Below, one piece after another: positions 1-8,905 of a DNA stretch of 64,000 nucleotides. How positions within the stretch are numbered: the first letter of the stretch is position 1; every line of letters begins with the position of its first letter. The stretch is from Tannerellaceae bacterium (GTDB taxonomy: Bacteria > Bacteroidota > Bacteroidia > Bacteroidales > Tannerellaceae), in contig JAIRPK010000016.1 in the NCBI GenBank assembly GCA_031257015.1, positions 106,449 through 170,448 on the forward strand. The letters run 5' to 3'. The notes beneath the pieces are model-generated. The model did not search any database and was not told the DNA's origin. It saw only the letters and a list, made by a program, of their open reading frames with translations. Position numbers and translations under genes: made by a program.

Positions 1-329
1 ACCACACCTATGTATTGGACACCAATATAAACGACTATACCCATGGCGATCCGAAAGCAGCCTACTGCATTTCTCCCAAGACTGGCATAATGATGGAAGT
101 TTGCACTACTGAACCCGGCCTTCAACTCTACACCGGCAATTTTATGCAAGGCAATCAGCCAGGCAAAAACGGCATGTACTACCCAAAACATTCCGCCTTG
201 TGCCTGGAAACGCAGCATTTCCCCAACAGCCCCAACCGTCCGGACTATCCATCGGCGCTACTCACTCCCAACGTTATGTACCATAGTCGGACGACATTCA
301 AATTCAAAGCAGATAAAAATTTTAAATAA
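1..329 (+). CDS. galM: Aldose 1-epimerase (galactose mutarotase), C-terminal part
   Basis: The frame is open from the left edge and ends with TAA at 327-329, so only about the last 109 residues are present. The product would interconvert alpha and beta anomers of galactose or glucose and feed galactokinase. Visible family signatures are the segment EPGLQLYTGNF, which includes the region around the catalytic glutamate of the family, and CLETQHFPNSPN near the end. It lies 26 bp upstream of a sugar transporter and galK follows, so the three genes form a galactose operon on the plus strand. The start, the promoter and the catalytic histidines lie outside the window. The identity is well supported by motifs and neighbours. 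Confidence 0.93.
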   Translation, partial: HTYVLDTNINDYTHGDPKAAYCISPKTGIMMEVCTTEPGLQLYTGNFMQGNQPGKNGMYYPKHSALCLETQHFPNSPNRPDYPSALLTPNVMYHSRTTFKFKADKNFK

Positions 330-355
330 ATAATAAACTTAAATTTCTAAAGATT

Positions 356-1666
356 ATGACAACAAAAGAGCAACAGAAGAATTACACTCTGCCGATAGTT
401 ATGATGATACTCCTTTTCGGTATGATTTCCTTCGTGACAAACTTGGCTGCCCCAATGGGCGTAGTAGTTAAATCACAATTCTCGGTATCCAACGCATTGG
501 GGATGCTTGGAAATGCAGCCAATTTCATCGCCTACGCTGTAATGGGTATTCCCGCAGGTATCCTTCTCCAAAAAGTAGGATACAAGAAAACGGCGCTTAT
601 CGCCATTGCTATTGGCTTCATAGGCGTAGGTATTCAATATCTTGCCGGACATACGCCCGACACCAGCGCTTTCGTCGTCTATCTCACCGGAGCATTCGTT
701 GCAGGATTCTCCATGTGCTTGCTTAACACCGTCGTAAACCCTATGCTTAATACCCTCGGAGGCGGCGGAAACAAAGGGAATCAGCTCATACAGATAGGTG
801 GCTCCTTTAATTCCGTAATGGGAACAATCACGCCAATGTTCGTCGGATCACTTATCGGCGAAGTAGCATCGGCAAAAATCACAAATGTATTCCCCGTCCT
901 TTACATTGCAATGGGTGTCTTTGCCATTGTATTCTTCGTTCTTTTATCCGTAAATATACCGGAACCGACAGCTGAAAAAACTACCGAGCCGTTATCCAAC
1001 CTCATGCTCGGAGCAATCAAGTTCCGCCATTTCATACTCGGAGCCATCGGCATATTTGTATATGTAGGCGTAGAAGTAGGAACTCCGGGAACGTTGAATC
1101 TTTTCCTCACCGAAGCAGCCGACAAAGGCGGAGCTGCTATTGATCCGACGATCGCAGGTTTTGTAGCCGGAACATACTGGTTCCTGATGCTTATCGGACG
1201 TTTGGTCGGAGCCGCGATGGCCGCCAAAATATCCAGTAAGAAAATGTTAACATTCGCCTCATCTATCGGTATCGTCCTCGTTCTTTGCGCCATTTTCGCC
1301 CCTTCAACATCGCAGGTATCTCTTCCTGTAATGCAAACAAGCGCAACAGGAACAATATCTTTCGGAATGGCTCTGGTACCAATTAATGCAGTGTTCCTCG
1401 TTCTCGTAGGTCTCTGCACCTCCATAATGTGGGGAGGAATATTCAACCTGGCCGTTGAAGGCCTTGGCAAATATCTCGCGGCTGCATCTGGAATATTCAT
1501 GGTGCTCGTATGCGGTGGAGGCCTTCTCCCACTTCTTCAAAACAAGGTTGCCGACCTTTCAGGCTTCATGACCAGCTACTGGGTTGTTTTCGCCGGCCTG
1601 GCCTACCTTCTCTTCTATGCTTTGGTCGGAAGCAAGAATGTAAACAAGAACATCTCTGTTAAATAA
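356..1666 (+). CDS. Glucose/galactose-type MFS sugar transporter (FucP/GluP family)
   Basis: This is a 436-residue integral membrane protein with about twelve hydrophobic segments spread over the whole length, the normal size for the FucP/GluP branch of the major facilitator superfamily. It is expected to import galactose or glucose through the inner membrane by proton or sodium symport. It opens with hydrophobic segment 1 (TLPIVMMILLFGMISFVTNLA) and a Gly-rich loop around residues 130-150 (NTLGGGGNKGNQLIQIGGSFNS), a region conserved in FucP-like carriers. It sits between galM and galK with gaps of 26 and 12 bp, so galactose is the likeliest substrate. Specificity cannot be read from sequence alone. 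Confidence 0.9.
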   Translation: MTTKEQQKNYTLPIVMMILLFGMISFVTNLAAPMGVVVKSQFSVSNALGMLGNAANFIAYAVMGIPAGILLQKVGYKKTALIAIAIGFIGVGIQYLAGHTPDTSAFVVYLTGAFVAGFSMCLLNTVVNPMLNTLGGGGNKGNQLIQIGGSFNSVMGTITPMFVGSLIGEVASAKITNVFPVLYIAMGVFAIVFFVLLSVNIPEPTAEKTTEPLSNLMLGAIKFRHFILGAIGIFVYVGVEVGTPGTLNLFLTEAADKGGAAIDPTIAGFVAGTYWFLMLIGRLVGAAMAAKISSKKMLTFASSIGIVLVLCAIFAPSTSQVSLPVMQTSATGTISFGMALVPINAVFLVLVGLCTSIMWGGIFNLAVEGLGKYLAAASGIFMVLVCGGGLLPLLQNKVADLSGFMTSYWVVFAGLAYLLFYALVGSKNVNKNISVK

Positions 1667-1678
1667 TCGCTGTTTTAT

Positions 1679-2830
1679 ATGAACATCGAAACAATAAGGG
1701 CGGCCTTTGCAGACCATTTCGGCAATACCGCCGGCTCCGTTTACGCATCTCCGGGGCGCATAAACCTGATCGGCGAACATACGGACTATAACGGCGGCTT
1801 TGTTTTCCCTGGCGCCATCGACAAATGTATGACCGCCGAAATCCGCCTGAACGGTACGAACAAAATCCGCGTCGTCGCCCTGGATCTGAATGAAACTGCC
1901 GAGTTCGGTCTCGATGAAGCCGACGCTCCGCAACAACAATGGGGCAGATACATTTTTGGCGTATGCAGAGAAATCATTAAGCGCAACGGAAAGATAGGCG
2001 GCTTCGACACTGTTTTTTCAGGCGACGTCCCCGTCGGAGCCGGCATGTCCTCCTCCGCTGCATTGGAAAGCACCTACGCTTATGCTCTGAACGACTTGTA
2101 TAACTTGGGCATCGACAAGTTTGAATTGGCCAAGATTGGGCAAGCAACGGAACACAATTATGTCGGAGTGAAATGCGGCATTATGGATCAGTTCGCCTCC
2201 TTGTTCGGAAAGGCCGGCAACATTATGCTTCTCGACTGCCGTTCGCTGGAACATAAATACTATCCGTTCAATCCTAAAGGCTACAAGCTGGCGCTACTTG
2301 ACACATGCGTTAAACATGTCCTGGCAGAGAATCCATACAACAAGCGCCGCGAATCATGCGAACATGTCGCCTCTGTTATCCGCAATCGCCATCCCGAAGT
2401 GGAGTTCCTTCGCGATGCAACCCTTGACATGCTGAAAGAAGTAAAAGCCGAAGTCAGCACAGAAGACTACATGCGAGCCGAATACGTAATCGAAGAAGTA
2501 CAGCGCGTCATGGACGTATGCTCAGCCTTGGAGCGCGGCGATTATGAAACAGTCGGCGAAAAGATGTACGGCACTCACGAGGGCATGAGCAAACTCTACG
2601 AGGTCAGCTGCGAGGAACTGGACTTCCTGAATGACATAGCCCGCAAATGCGGCGTCACCGGCTCCCGCGTAATGGGTGGCGGCTTCGGCGGATGCACAAT
2701 CAACCTGATTAAGGAAGAGCTTTACGATGCGTTTATCCAGGAAGCCTTCGCTGCTTACAACACCAGGTTCGGCATAAACCCCAAGCTCTACGAAGTAGTA
2801 ATAAGCGACGGGGCACATAAGATAGCCTGA
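1679..2830 (+). CDS. galK: Galactokinase
   Basis: This 383-residue GHMP-family kinase phosphorylates alpha-D-galactose at C1 with ATP, the first committed step of the Leloir pathway, in the cytoplasm. All three family motifs are visible: the galactokinase signature GRINLIGEHTDYNGG (about residues 26-40), the ATP-binding loop PVGAGMSSSAALE (about 118-130), and the C-terminal glycine motif GSRVMGGGFGGC. The length is typical. It starts 12 bp after the transporter stop and a strong terminator follows 22 bp after its stop, so it is the last gene of the galM-transporter-galK operon. No galT or galE is present in the window. Confidence 0.97.
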   Translation: MNIETIRAAFADHFGNTAGSVYASPGRINLIGEHTDYNGGFVFPGAIDKCMTAEIRLNGTNKIRVVALDLNETAEFGLDEADAPQQQWGRYIFGVCREIIKRNGKIGGFDTVFSGDVPVGAGMSSSAALESTYAYALNDLYNLGIDKFELAKIGQATEHNYVGVKCGIMDQFASLFGKAGNIMLLDCRSLEHKYYPFNPKGYKLALLDTCVKHVLAENPYNKRRESCEHVASVIRNRHPEVEFLRDATLDMLKEVKAEVSTEDYMRAEYVIEEVQRVMDVCSALERGDYETVGEKMYGTHEGMSKLYEVSCEELDFLNDIARKCGVTGSRVMGGGFGGCTINLIKEELYDAFIQEAFAAYNTRFGINPKLYEVVISDGAHKIA

Positions 2831-2852
2831 TTATTCATACTCATATTTTGCA

Positions 2853-2889
2853 GAGCGGTCGGGAACAATTTCCGACCGCTCGTTTTTTT
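2853..2889 (+). terminator. Rho-independent terminator of the galactose operon
   Basis: A perfect 10-bp stem, GAGCGGTCGG (2853-2862) with CCGACCGCTC (2872-2881), has a 9-nt loop and is followed by G and a run of seven T (2883-2889). It begins 22 bp after the galK stop. Confidence 0.95.
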
Positions 2890-3072
2890 ACCCCTGTGAT
2901 ATTCCTTGCCCATCACATGGAAAATCAAACTTCTGTTTCTGCTGGAACTTCAATCATTAAGCATAGAACAAAACAACTCCCTTCTGACCTGAAATCCATT
3001 CGCCCGTCCCAACGAAAAAATCAACTGTCCCCCCGCCCGCCACACAAAAAGCCGGAAAGAAAAGCCAAATGC

Positions 3073-4020
3073 TCAGCCCCTCTTCCTCAACTGCGTCAAC
3101 ATATCCCTCGTCATCGCGTCCAGATCGTAAGCAGGATTCCAGCCCCACTCCTCTCTTGCGCACGAATCATCAAGAGAATTAGGCCACGAATCGGCAATCG
3201 CCTGCCGCAGCGGATCAACAGCATAATCCATAACCAGCTCCGGGACATACTTCCGGATATTCGCATAAATCATCTCCGGATCAAAGCTCATCGCCGTCAC
3301 ATTAAAAGCATTCCTGTGAATCAGCCTCGCCGGATCAGCCTCCATCAATCCAATCGCCGCGGAAAGCGCATCCGGCATGTACATCATATCCATAAACGTC
3401 CCCGCTGCAATCGGACACACGAAGCGTTCCCCCTTCGCCGCCGAGTGATATATGTCCACCGCATAATCCGTCGTCCCTCCCCCTGGAGGCGCGATATGGG
3501 AAATCAGTCCGGGGAAACGCACCGAGCGCGTATCCACGCCAAACCTGATAAAATAATAATCGCTCAACAGCTCACCACTCACCTTCGTAACCCCATACAT
3601 CGTCCGCGGACTCCGAATCGTGTCCTGCGGCGTCCGATCCTTGGGCGTATTATTGCCGAATACGCCTATCGAGCTGGGCGTAAACACCGCACAGCCAAAT
3701 TCACGCGCCACCTCCAGCACATTAAACAACCCGTCCATCCCAATCTTCCACGCCAACTGCGGTTTCGTCTCCGCCGTTGCCGAAAGCAAGGCAGCCAGGT
3801 TATAAATCGTATCCACTTTATATTTATGTACAGCCTCAGCAATCTGTTTGTCCTGCGTTATATCGACGACAATCGACGGACCGCTCTCCAGTAGCTCCCC
3901 TTTCGGCTCGGCGCCAGGGATATAACCGGCTACAATATTACCATTATAAATGCGTCTTAATTCCAGCGTTAATTCAGTTCCAATCTGCCCCGTAGAGCCA
4001 ATAATCAGTACATTTTTCAT
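3073..4020 (-). CDS. tdh: L-threonine 3-dehydrogenase, short-chain (SDR/epimerase-like) type
   Basis: This 315-residue extended SDR protein has the N-terminal NAD-binding glycine motif GSTGQIG (residues 8-14) and the catalytic YxxxK motif, in MYGVTKVSGE. Simple annotation would call it an NAD-dependent epimerase. Several segments match what I know of the SDR-type threonine dehydrogenases of Bacteroidota: FTPSSIGVFG, SVRFPGLIS, GGGTTDYAVDI, GTFMDMMYMPDAL, and ADSWPNSLDDSCAREEWGW. The expected reaction is oxidation of L-threonine to 2-amino-3-ketobutyrate. The partner gene kbl is not adjacent. It is a single gene on the minus strand with a TATCTTTG promoter element about 150 bp upstream. A sugar epimerase is the main alternative but fits less well. 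Confidence 0.85.
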   Translation of the reverse strand: MKNVLIIGSTGQIGTELTLELRRIYNGNIVAGYIPGAEPKGELLESGPSIVVDITQDKQIAEAVHKYKVDTIYNLAALLSATAETKPQLAWKIGMDGLFNVLEVAREFGCAVFTPSSIGVFGNNTPKDRTPQDTIRSPRTMYGVTKVSGELLSDYYFIRFGVDTRSVRFPGLISHIAPPGGGTTDYAVDIYHSAAKGERFVCPIAAGTFMDMMYMPDALSAAIGLMEADPARLIHRNAFNVTAMSFDPEMIYANIRKYVPELVMDYAVDPLRQAIADSWPNSLDDSCAREEWGWNPAYDLDAMTRDMLTQLRKRG

Positions 4021-4172
4021 TCTTTCTTAATCAATTTATATTTAGGGATATTCCAAGAATTAAATTCATCGAGACTTGCGACAAACAGAAAAGTTGATTC
4101 TGCATTAACAAACAGGCATTCTGCCGACAACATCAAACGAAGAAATAACAATTTTTAGAAATTCCAGTTAAA

Positions 4173-4180
4173 CAAAGATA
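4173..4180 (-). promoter_or_regulatory. Bacteroidota -7 promoter element for tdh
   Basis: The minus strand reads TATCTTTG, a perfect TAnnTTTG match. It implies a leader of about 145 nt before tdh. It lies back to back with a plus-strand element 10 bp away, so the two genes share a compact divergent promoter region. Confidence 0.6.
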
Positions 4181-4189
4181 GGAATATTT

Positions 4190-4197
4190 TAACTTTG
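4190..4197 (+). promoter_or_regulatory. Bacteroidota -7 promoter element for the DUF6483-like gene
   Basis: TAACTTTG matches TAnnTTTG and lies 33 bp before the ATG at 4230, a suitable distance. Confidence 0.6.
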
Positions 4198-4229
4198 CCC
4201 TAAAACCAGTAAATCAACCATCAATACAT

Positions 4230-4619
4230 ATGCTACGCAAAGATTTCATAATGATCCAAATCGAAGAACTGGGCAAACTTATCGCTCAGATAATCAACAA
4301 TCGCAACACCGGCTCAACCCTTAACAATCCCCAGCTAATCCAAAGCGCATACACTACGCTCCATGCCGACAGGAACACCCTCCTGGAGCTATCCCCCGAA
4401 GCCCTTCGCCAGCTACTCGACCGGGATGACAGCGGCGGCCTCCAGCGTATGGACATCGCTGCCCACCTGCTGATTGAAGAAGCCCACCTTGTCGAATCTC
4501 CCGTAGCCCTTCAACAGAAAGCCCTTGAGATTTTGGAATATATACATCTGAATGATCGAACATTTTCAATAAATCGCGCCTGTTTAATAGAAGAAATCAG
4601 AAGCGAACTCAACCGTTAA
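4230..4619 (+). CDS. Small helical protein, DUF6483-like
   Basis: The product is 129 residues with no signal peptide, no membrane segment and no cysteine cluster apart from one Cys near the end. It is predicted mostly helical. The opening MLRKDFIMIQIEELGKLIAQ, the central LLELSPEALRQLLDR and the following leucine/alanine-rich part (AAHLLIEEAHL, LQQKALEIL) resemble the DUF6483 family, whose function is unknown to me. The ATG at 4230 suits the promoter at 4190-4197; a second ATG at 4251 is possible. It stands alone between divergent tdh and a convergent AraC gene. The family name rests on remembered patterns only. Confidence 0.65.
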   Translation: MLRKDFIMIQIEELGKLIAQIINNRNTGSTLNNPQLIQSAYTTLHADRNTLLELSPEALRQLLDRDDSGGLQRMDIAAHLLIEEAHLVESPVALQQKALEILEYIHLNDRTFSINRACLIEEIRSELNR

Positions 4620-4856
4620 TCAAGCGCTGCGCCGAACGGCCGAATGACTGTTCGCTCAAACCAAAAGAAATAAAAACCTGATGAAAACACCCTATCCCCA
4701 TTTTCCCGCTTAATAACACATATAAATAAAAAAAGACGTAAAGGCGCGAACAACCTGCAAAACCAACGCTGCCATCCTCCCCTGCGTCCATCATAAAGCC
4801 CCCATCGGCCCTGTTCAATCCAAAATCGCCGCAATCACGCTGCCCGCCGGCCGCGT

Positions 4857-5750
4857 TTAGAGTTCGTCGTTCAAACGCGGCGCTTCTTTCTTAATCGGCT
4901 CAATCCTCCCGTTCAAGGCATTTCTGAACGCTGAAGGCGTTGCCCCAAACTGCTTCTTGCAATAAGTTGTAAAATGCGCAGGCGAGCTAAACCCGAAATC
5001 ATTCACAATCGTCTGCATCGGAATCCTCTTGTCCGCCAGCAAAGCTTTAATCTGCTTGCCCCTTTGGCGCAATATCCAGCGGTAAGGTGAATCATTAAAC
5101 TGCGACTTGAACTTTCTTGTAAACACGCGCACCGAAAGATTGCAGCGTTTGGCCAGCTCCTCAACATTTCTGGAACCCTGATAACTGTTGATGACAAGAG
5201 TTTTAAAATCAGCGTCCGGATTAATCAGCGGTTTGAGGAATCTTGCCAGCTCTTGCTTCGCATAAAAGACCTTGAGAACAAGGAATATTTCCTTTTCCTT
5301 CACCTCATTGAGCGGCGTGTTCGAGATTTTGTGCTCCTGGTAAAACACAATACTCTCGATAACCTCGGTCAGCGGCGTGCGAATATCAAGCTTGTGGAAA
5401 ATAGCCCTCTCCTGCTCAAACTCCCTTAGCTCATGCAGCTCGACCTCGTCATAAATAGCTATGTGATTATTAAAACTCATCGAAAGATACTTGATGTCCG
5501 TAAAGGCCTCGATGCGAGTAAGCGCATCTTGCGGGATAAAGACCATTTCACCTGCCCTGCACAAATGGTTTTTAAACTCATTGTAAGAGATATTCATTTC
5601 GCCATCAATAATGAACAGAAGATGGTTAAGGAGTTTGTCCCTTATCTGAACGATTCTCCCCTGAACCTCCTGTCGCAGCTGGAAATCAATATCATAGTCG
5701 GAATATCCTGGCTTACCTGCTTCCGTTGTTTTCAAATTAGCTGTCCTCAT
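4857..5750 (-). CDS. AraC-family transcriptional regulator
   Basis: The protein is about 297 residues. The C-terminal third is a typical AraC/XylS double helix-turn-helix: first helix region around NVEELAKRCNLSVRVFTRKF, and the family signature in NDFGFSSPAHFTTYCKKQFG followed by TPSAFRN. The N-terminal part looks like a small beta-rich ligand or sensor domain of unknown ligand. I chose the ATG at 5750 because a TATCTTTG promoter element lies at 5796-5803; the longer reading from 5807 would begin upstream of the transcript. The gene is single. Its target cannot be told from position: it diverges from gpmI across a 1-kb gap full of repeats. Confidence 0.9.
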   Translation of the reverse strand: MRTANLKTTEAGKPGYSDYDIDFQLRQEVQGRIVQIRDKLLNHLLFIIDGEMNISYNEFKNHLCRAGEMVFIPQDALTRIEAFTDIKYLSMSFNNHIAIYDEVELHELREFEQERAIFHKLDIRTPLTEVIESIVFYQEHKISNTPLNEVKEKEIFLVLKVFYAKQELARFLKPLINPDADFKTLVINSYQGSRNVEELAKRCNLSVRVFTRKFKSQFNDSPYRWILRQRGKQIKALLADKRIPMQTIVNDFGFSSPAHFTTYCKKQFGATPSAFRNALNGRIEPIKKEAPRLNDEL

Positions 5751-5795
5751 TTGTTTTTTTTGCGTTATTATTATTATTCCGTTGTAATATGTTTG

Positions 5796-5803
5796 CAAAG
5801 ATA
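5796..5803 (-). promoter_or_regulatory. Promoter -7 element for the AraC regulator
   Basis: The minus strand reads TATCTTTG followed by C, a perfect TAnnTTTG match, 46 bp before the ATG at 5750. It decides the start of that gene. Confidence 0.65.
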
Positions 5804-6017
5804 GCATTTGTTTCTATATTCTGCCATGTTTTACTGACAAAACGAATTACTTTTCCCCTCCGCACAAGACAATCTTCCATTCTCCATTCACCACATCCGT
5901 CTCTATATATAATTAATGTGTAATGCGCCGCACGTGTACCCGAATTTGGGATTGAGAGTTCGGAAATGAAAATTAAACATCCGAAAATGAGAATTAGCCC
6001 TCAACAATGCCGGCAGC

Positions 6018-6560
6018 AACATCATCCATGCCGTCGCCAACATTGCCGATGCAGGCTTAAACATACCCAATGCGATGTTAAACATAAATCATAACGGCCC
6101 CAACATCGCCGATGCTGCCCTCAACATTGCCGATGTTGCCCCCAACATTGAACATGTTGCCTCCAACATTGCGCATGTTGCCCCCAACATTGAACATGCC
6201 GTTCCCAACATTGAGAATGTTGCCCCCAACATCAACAATGCCGTCCCCAACATCGCGCATGTTGCCCCCAACATCAACAATGTTTAATCCAACATCCTGA
6301 ATGTTGAAGCCAACATTGGCAATGTTTAGACCAACATCAGCGATGTTGAAGCCAACATTCCGAATGTTGAGGCCACCATCCCGAATATTGGAGGCAACAT
6401 CGGCCATATCAAGCCCAACATCGACGAAGATTAGACCACAATTACAAATGTTGCCCGCACAATCAACAATGCTCAACGCACCATTACAGATGTTGCAGAC
6501 GCCTCCGATCGCATTGTAAACACCTTTACAGGCGTAAAAAACCGCATTACAGATGTTGAT
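6018..6560. repeat. Tandem array of 21-bp dyad units (AACAT...ATGTT family), locus 1
   Basis: About 26 units keep an exact 21-bp phase from 6018 to about 6560. The best units (about 6123-6290) read CAACATTGNNNATGTTG, with 6-bp inverted arms CAACAT/ATGTTG around 5 bp, and a C-rich 4-bp linker. Units decay towards gpmI but keep phase. Because each unit is a dyad, both strands read N-I-x-(N/D/H)-V-x-x in one frame. Stops interrupt the plus frame (TAA or TAG in the linker near 6284 and 6328) and the minus frame (6078-6080), so no protein spans the array. It lies between the divergent AraC and gpmI promoters. The same unit recurs at 54847-55359. Confidence 0.9.
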
Positions 6561-6757
6561 TTTCGCATGTCGGAGGCCGATTTTCATTTCGCTAAACACG
6601 TGATACCCATACATTTATGCAAAAACAATAAAGCAATAGTTCCCATCCCCCGTTTTTTTGCCCTTCCCCCCCGCCGGCAAGGGATCAAAAACAGACATCA
6701 AGGAACTTTAAACAAAAAACAATGCAACCACCACTCTGCAATCTGCAATCTAAACAC

Positions 6758-6765
6758 TATCTTTG
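6758..6765 (+). promoter_or_regulatory. Promoter -7 element for gpmI
   Basis: TATCTTTG followed by C is a perfect TAnnTTTG match, 45 bp before the chosen gpmI ATG at 6810. It lies just right of the decayed end of the 21-bp repeat array. Confidence 0.65.
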
Positions 6766-6809
6766 CACTGAATTTCCAACATGTTATGACATCAAAAAAG
6801 AAGAAAGAA

Positions 6810-8333
6810 ATGAGCACAAAAGCGCTATTAATAATATGTGACGGCTGGGGAATAGGCGACAAAGGTCCGGGGGACGTCATCTACCGTACACCAACGCCCT
6901 ACTGGGACTACCTTTTGAACACCTATCCCCACGCCCGTCTCAACGCCAGCGGTGAAGACGTCGGCCTCCCCGACGGACAGATGGGGAACTCCGAAGTCGG
7001 CCATCTCAACATAGGCGGCGGCCGCATCGTCTATCAGGACTTGGTCAAGATCAACATCGCCTGCCGCAACAACAGCATACTCGACAACCCCGAAATCAAA
7101 CGTGCATACAGCTATGCCCAAGAGCATGGCAAACAGATTCACTTCCTCGGCCTCGTTTCCGACGGCGGCGTCCACAGCTCCCTGGAGCACCTTTTCAAGC
7201 TAACGGAGATAGCCCACCGTTACGGAATCGAAAAATCCTTCGTCCACTGCTTCATGGACGGGCGCGACACCGACCCCAAAAGCGGCAGAGGCTACATCGC
7301 CCAGCTCGAAGAACACCTCCGCACGACAGGCGGCAAGATAGCCTCAATCATAGGCCGTTACTACGCCATGGACAGGGACAAGCGCTGGGAGCGCGTCAAA
7401 GAAGCCTACGACCTCCTCGTCGAAGGCAAGGGTCAAGCCTCCGAATCCATGCTCGAAGCCATGGACAAATCCTACGCAGACGGCATAACCGACGAATTTA
7501 TCAAACCCATCGTCCATACGGAGAACAATCGCCCCGTCGGCGTTATCCAGCCCGGCGACGTCGTCATCTTCTTCAACTTCCGGAACGACCGCGCCAAGGA
7601 GCTAACCGTCGTCCTCACGCAGCAAGACATGCCCGAAGCCGGCATGAAAACCATCCCCGACCTCCAGTATTTCACCATGACGCCCTATGATGCGAAGTTC
7701 ACCGGCCTTCACGTCCTCTTCGACAAGGACAACGTCAACAACACCCTTGGCGAATACCTCTCCCGGCTCGGTAAAAAGCAGCTCCACATCGCCGAGACAG
7801 AGAAATACGCCCATGTAACCTTCTTTTTCAACGGCGGGCGCGAAGCCCCGTTTGAAGGCGAAGACCGCATCCTCGTAGCCTCCCCCAAAGTCGCCACATA
7901 CGACCTCCAACCCGAAATGAGCGCCTACGAAGTGAAGGACAAGCTCGTCGAAGCCATCAATACCCGGACATACGACTTCATTGTATGCAACTACGCCAAC
8001 GGCGACATGGTCGGCCATACCGGCATCTACCCCGCCATTGAGAAAGCCGTCATAGCCATTGACGCCTGCCTTCGCGACACTGTCGAAGCCGCCATAGCCA
8101 ATGGTTACGAGACGCTCATCATCGCCGACCACGGCAATGCCGACTACGCATTGAACGCCGACGGCAGCCCCAACACAGCCCACTCGCTCAACCCCGTCCC
8201 CATCGTCCATGTAACATCCCGCCCCGGCGCCCAGGTCTCCAACGGCATCCTCGCCGACGTAGCCCCCAGCATCCTGAGCATCATGGATTTGCCCCAACCC
8301 GAAGAAATGACCGGCCAGTCGTGCTTAAAATAA
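6810..8333 (+). CDS. gpmI: 2,3-bisphosphoglycerate-independent phosphoglycerate mutase
   Basis: This 507-residue alkaline-phosphatase-superfamily enzyme interconverts 3- and 2-phosphoglycerate in glycolysis, using two metal ions in the cytoplasm. The metal-binding start (LLIICDGWG), the nucleophile serine in [15 protein letters not shown] (Ser61), FMDGRDTDP, and the C-terminal metal site ADHGNAD are all present. The ATG at 6810 gives the N-terminus MSTKALL, the normal family start, and a leader of about 38 nt after the promoter at 6758; ATG 6786 would add eight mostly lysine residues. Its end overlaps the next gene by 13 nt, so the two are co-transcribed. Confidence 0.96.
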   Translation: MSTKALLIICDGWGIGDKGPGDVIYRTPTPYWDYLLNTYPHARLNASGEDVGLPDGQMGNSEVGHLNIGGGRIVYQDLVKINIACRNNSILDNPEIKRAYSYAQEHGKQIHFLGLVSDGGVHSSLEHLFKLTEIAHRYGIEKSFVHCFMDGRDTDPKSGRGYIAQLEEHLRTTGGKIASIIGRYYAMDRDKRWERVKEAYDLLVEGKGQASESMLEAMDKSYADGITDEFIKPIVHTENNRPVGVIQPGDVVIFFNFRNDRAKELTVVLTQQDMPEAGMKTIPDLQYFTMTPYDAKFTGLHVLFDKDNVNNTLGEYLSRLGKKQLHIAETEKYAHVTFFFNGGREAPFEGEDRILVASPKVATYDLQPEMSAYEVKDKLVEAINTRTYDFIVCNYANGDMVGHTGIYPAIEKAVIAIDACLRDTVEAAIANGYETLIIADHGNADYALNADGSPNTAHSLNPVPIVHVTSRPGAQVSNGILADVAPSILSIMDLPQPEEMTGQSCLK

Positions 8334-8899
8334 AAGATACACTGGTCAGCCTGGACATCGTTGAGCGCCATTTCGCCTGCGACCTCTCCCACTGCATGGG
8401 CGCCTGCTGCATCGAAGGGGATGCCGGCGCCCCCCTCGAAGAAGGCGAGGAATCCGAGCTGAAAAGAATATTACCCGAAATATGGAACGACCTTGGCAGC
8501 AGCGCCAGGGTCGTTATTCATGAACAGGGCGTCGCCTGCGTTGATATTGAAGGCGACACTGTGACGACGATCGTCAACGGGAAAGATTGCGTATTCTCCC
8601 ACCGCGACGAATCCGGCATCTGCAAATGTGCAATCGAAACCGCCTACCGCCAGGGGCGCATCAACTGGCCGAAACCCATCTCCTGCCGCCTTTATCCCGT
8701 TCGCGTCAAGGATTATGGAGAATACAAAGCCGTTAACTACAATCGCTGGAACATCTGCAAAAGCGCCGAAATCCTTGGCGTTGAAAAGCAAATACCCATA
8801 TACCAATATCTCCGCGAAGCATTGATTGACAAATTCGGCGAAGAATGGTACGCCGAGCTGGAAATATTTGCATCCGAGTGGAAAAAAAGCCGCGGATAA
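8321..8899 (+). CDS. DUF3109 family cysteine-rich protein
   Basis: The product is 192 residues with a cysteine pattern typical of DUF3109 (related to the YkgJ-type metal-chelating proteins): [11 protein letters not shown] near the start, then Cys in GKDC, CKC, SCRLYP and NIC. These probably bind a metal or iron-sulfur cluster; no reaction is known to me. The start is a GTG at 8321 that overlaps the 3' end of gpmI by 13 nt, giving [14 protein letters not shown]. This implies translational coupling. The gene is convergent with rnz, 6 bp away. Confidence 0.88.
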   Translation: MLKIKDTLVSLDIVERHFACDLSHCMGACCIEGDAGAPLEEGEESELKRILPEIWNDLGSSARVVIHEQGVACVDIEGDTVTTIVNGKDCVFSHRDESGICKCAIETAYRQGRINWPKPISCRLYPVRVKDYGEYKAVNYNRWNICKSAEILGVEKQIPIYQYLREALIDKFGEEWYAELEIFASEWKKSRG

Positions 8900-8905
8900 G
8901 CCATC

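Noticed and set aside
2848..3894. Long plus-strand open frame opposite the threonine dehydrogenase
   Set aside because: It overlaps the galactose terminator, is rich in Arg/His/Pro as expected of an antisense shadow, and the minus-strand gene has clear SDR motifs.
6078..6614. 178-codon minus-strand frame through the first 21-bp array
   Set aside because: The heptad sequence follows automatically from the dyad repeat, the frame stops inside the array at 6078-6080, and I see no promoter for it.
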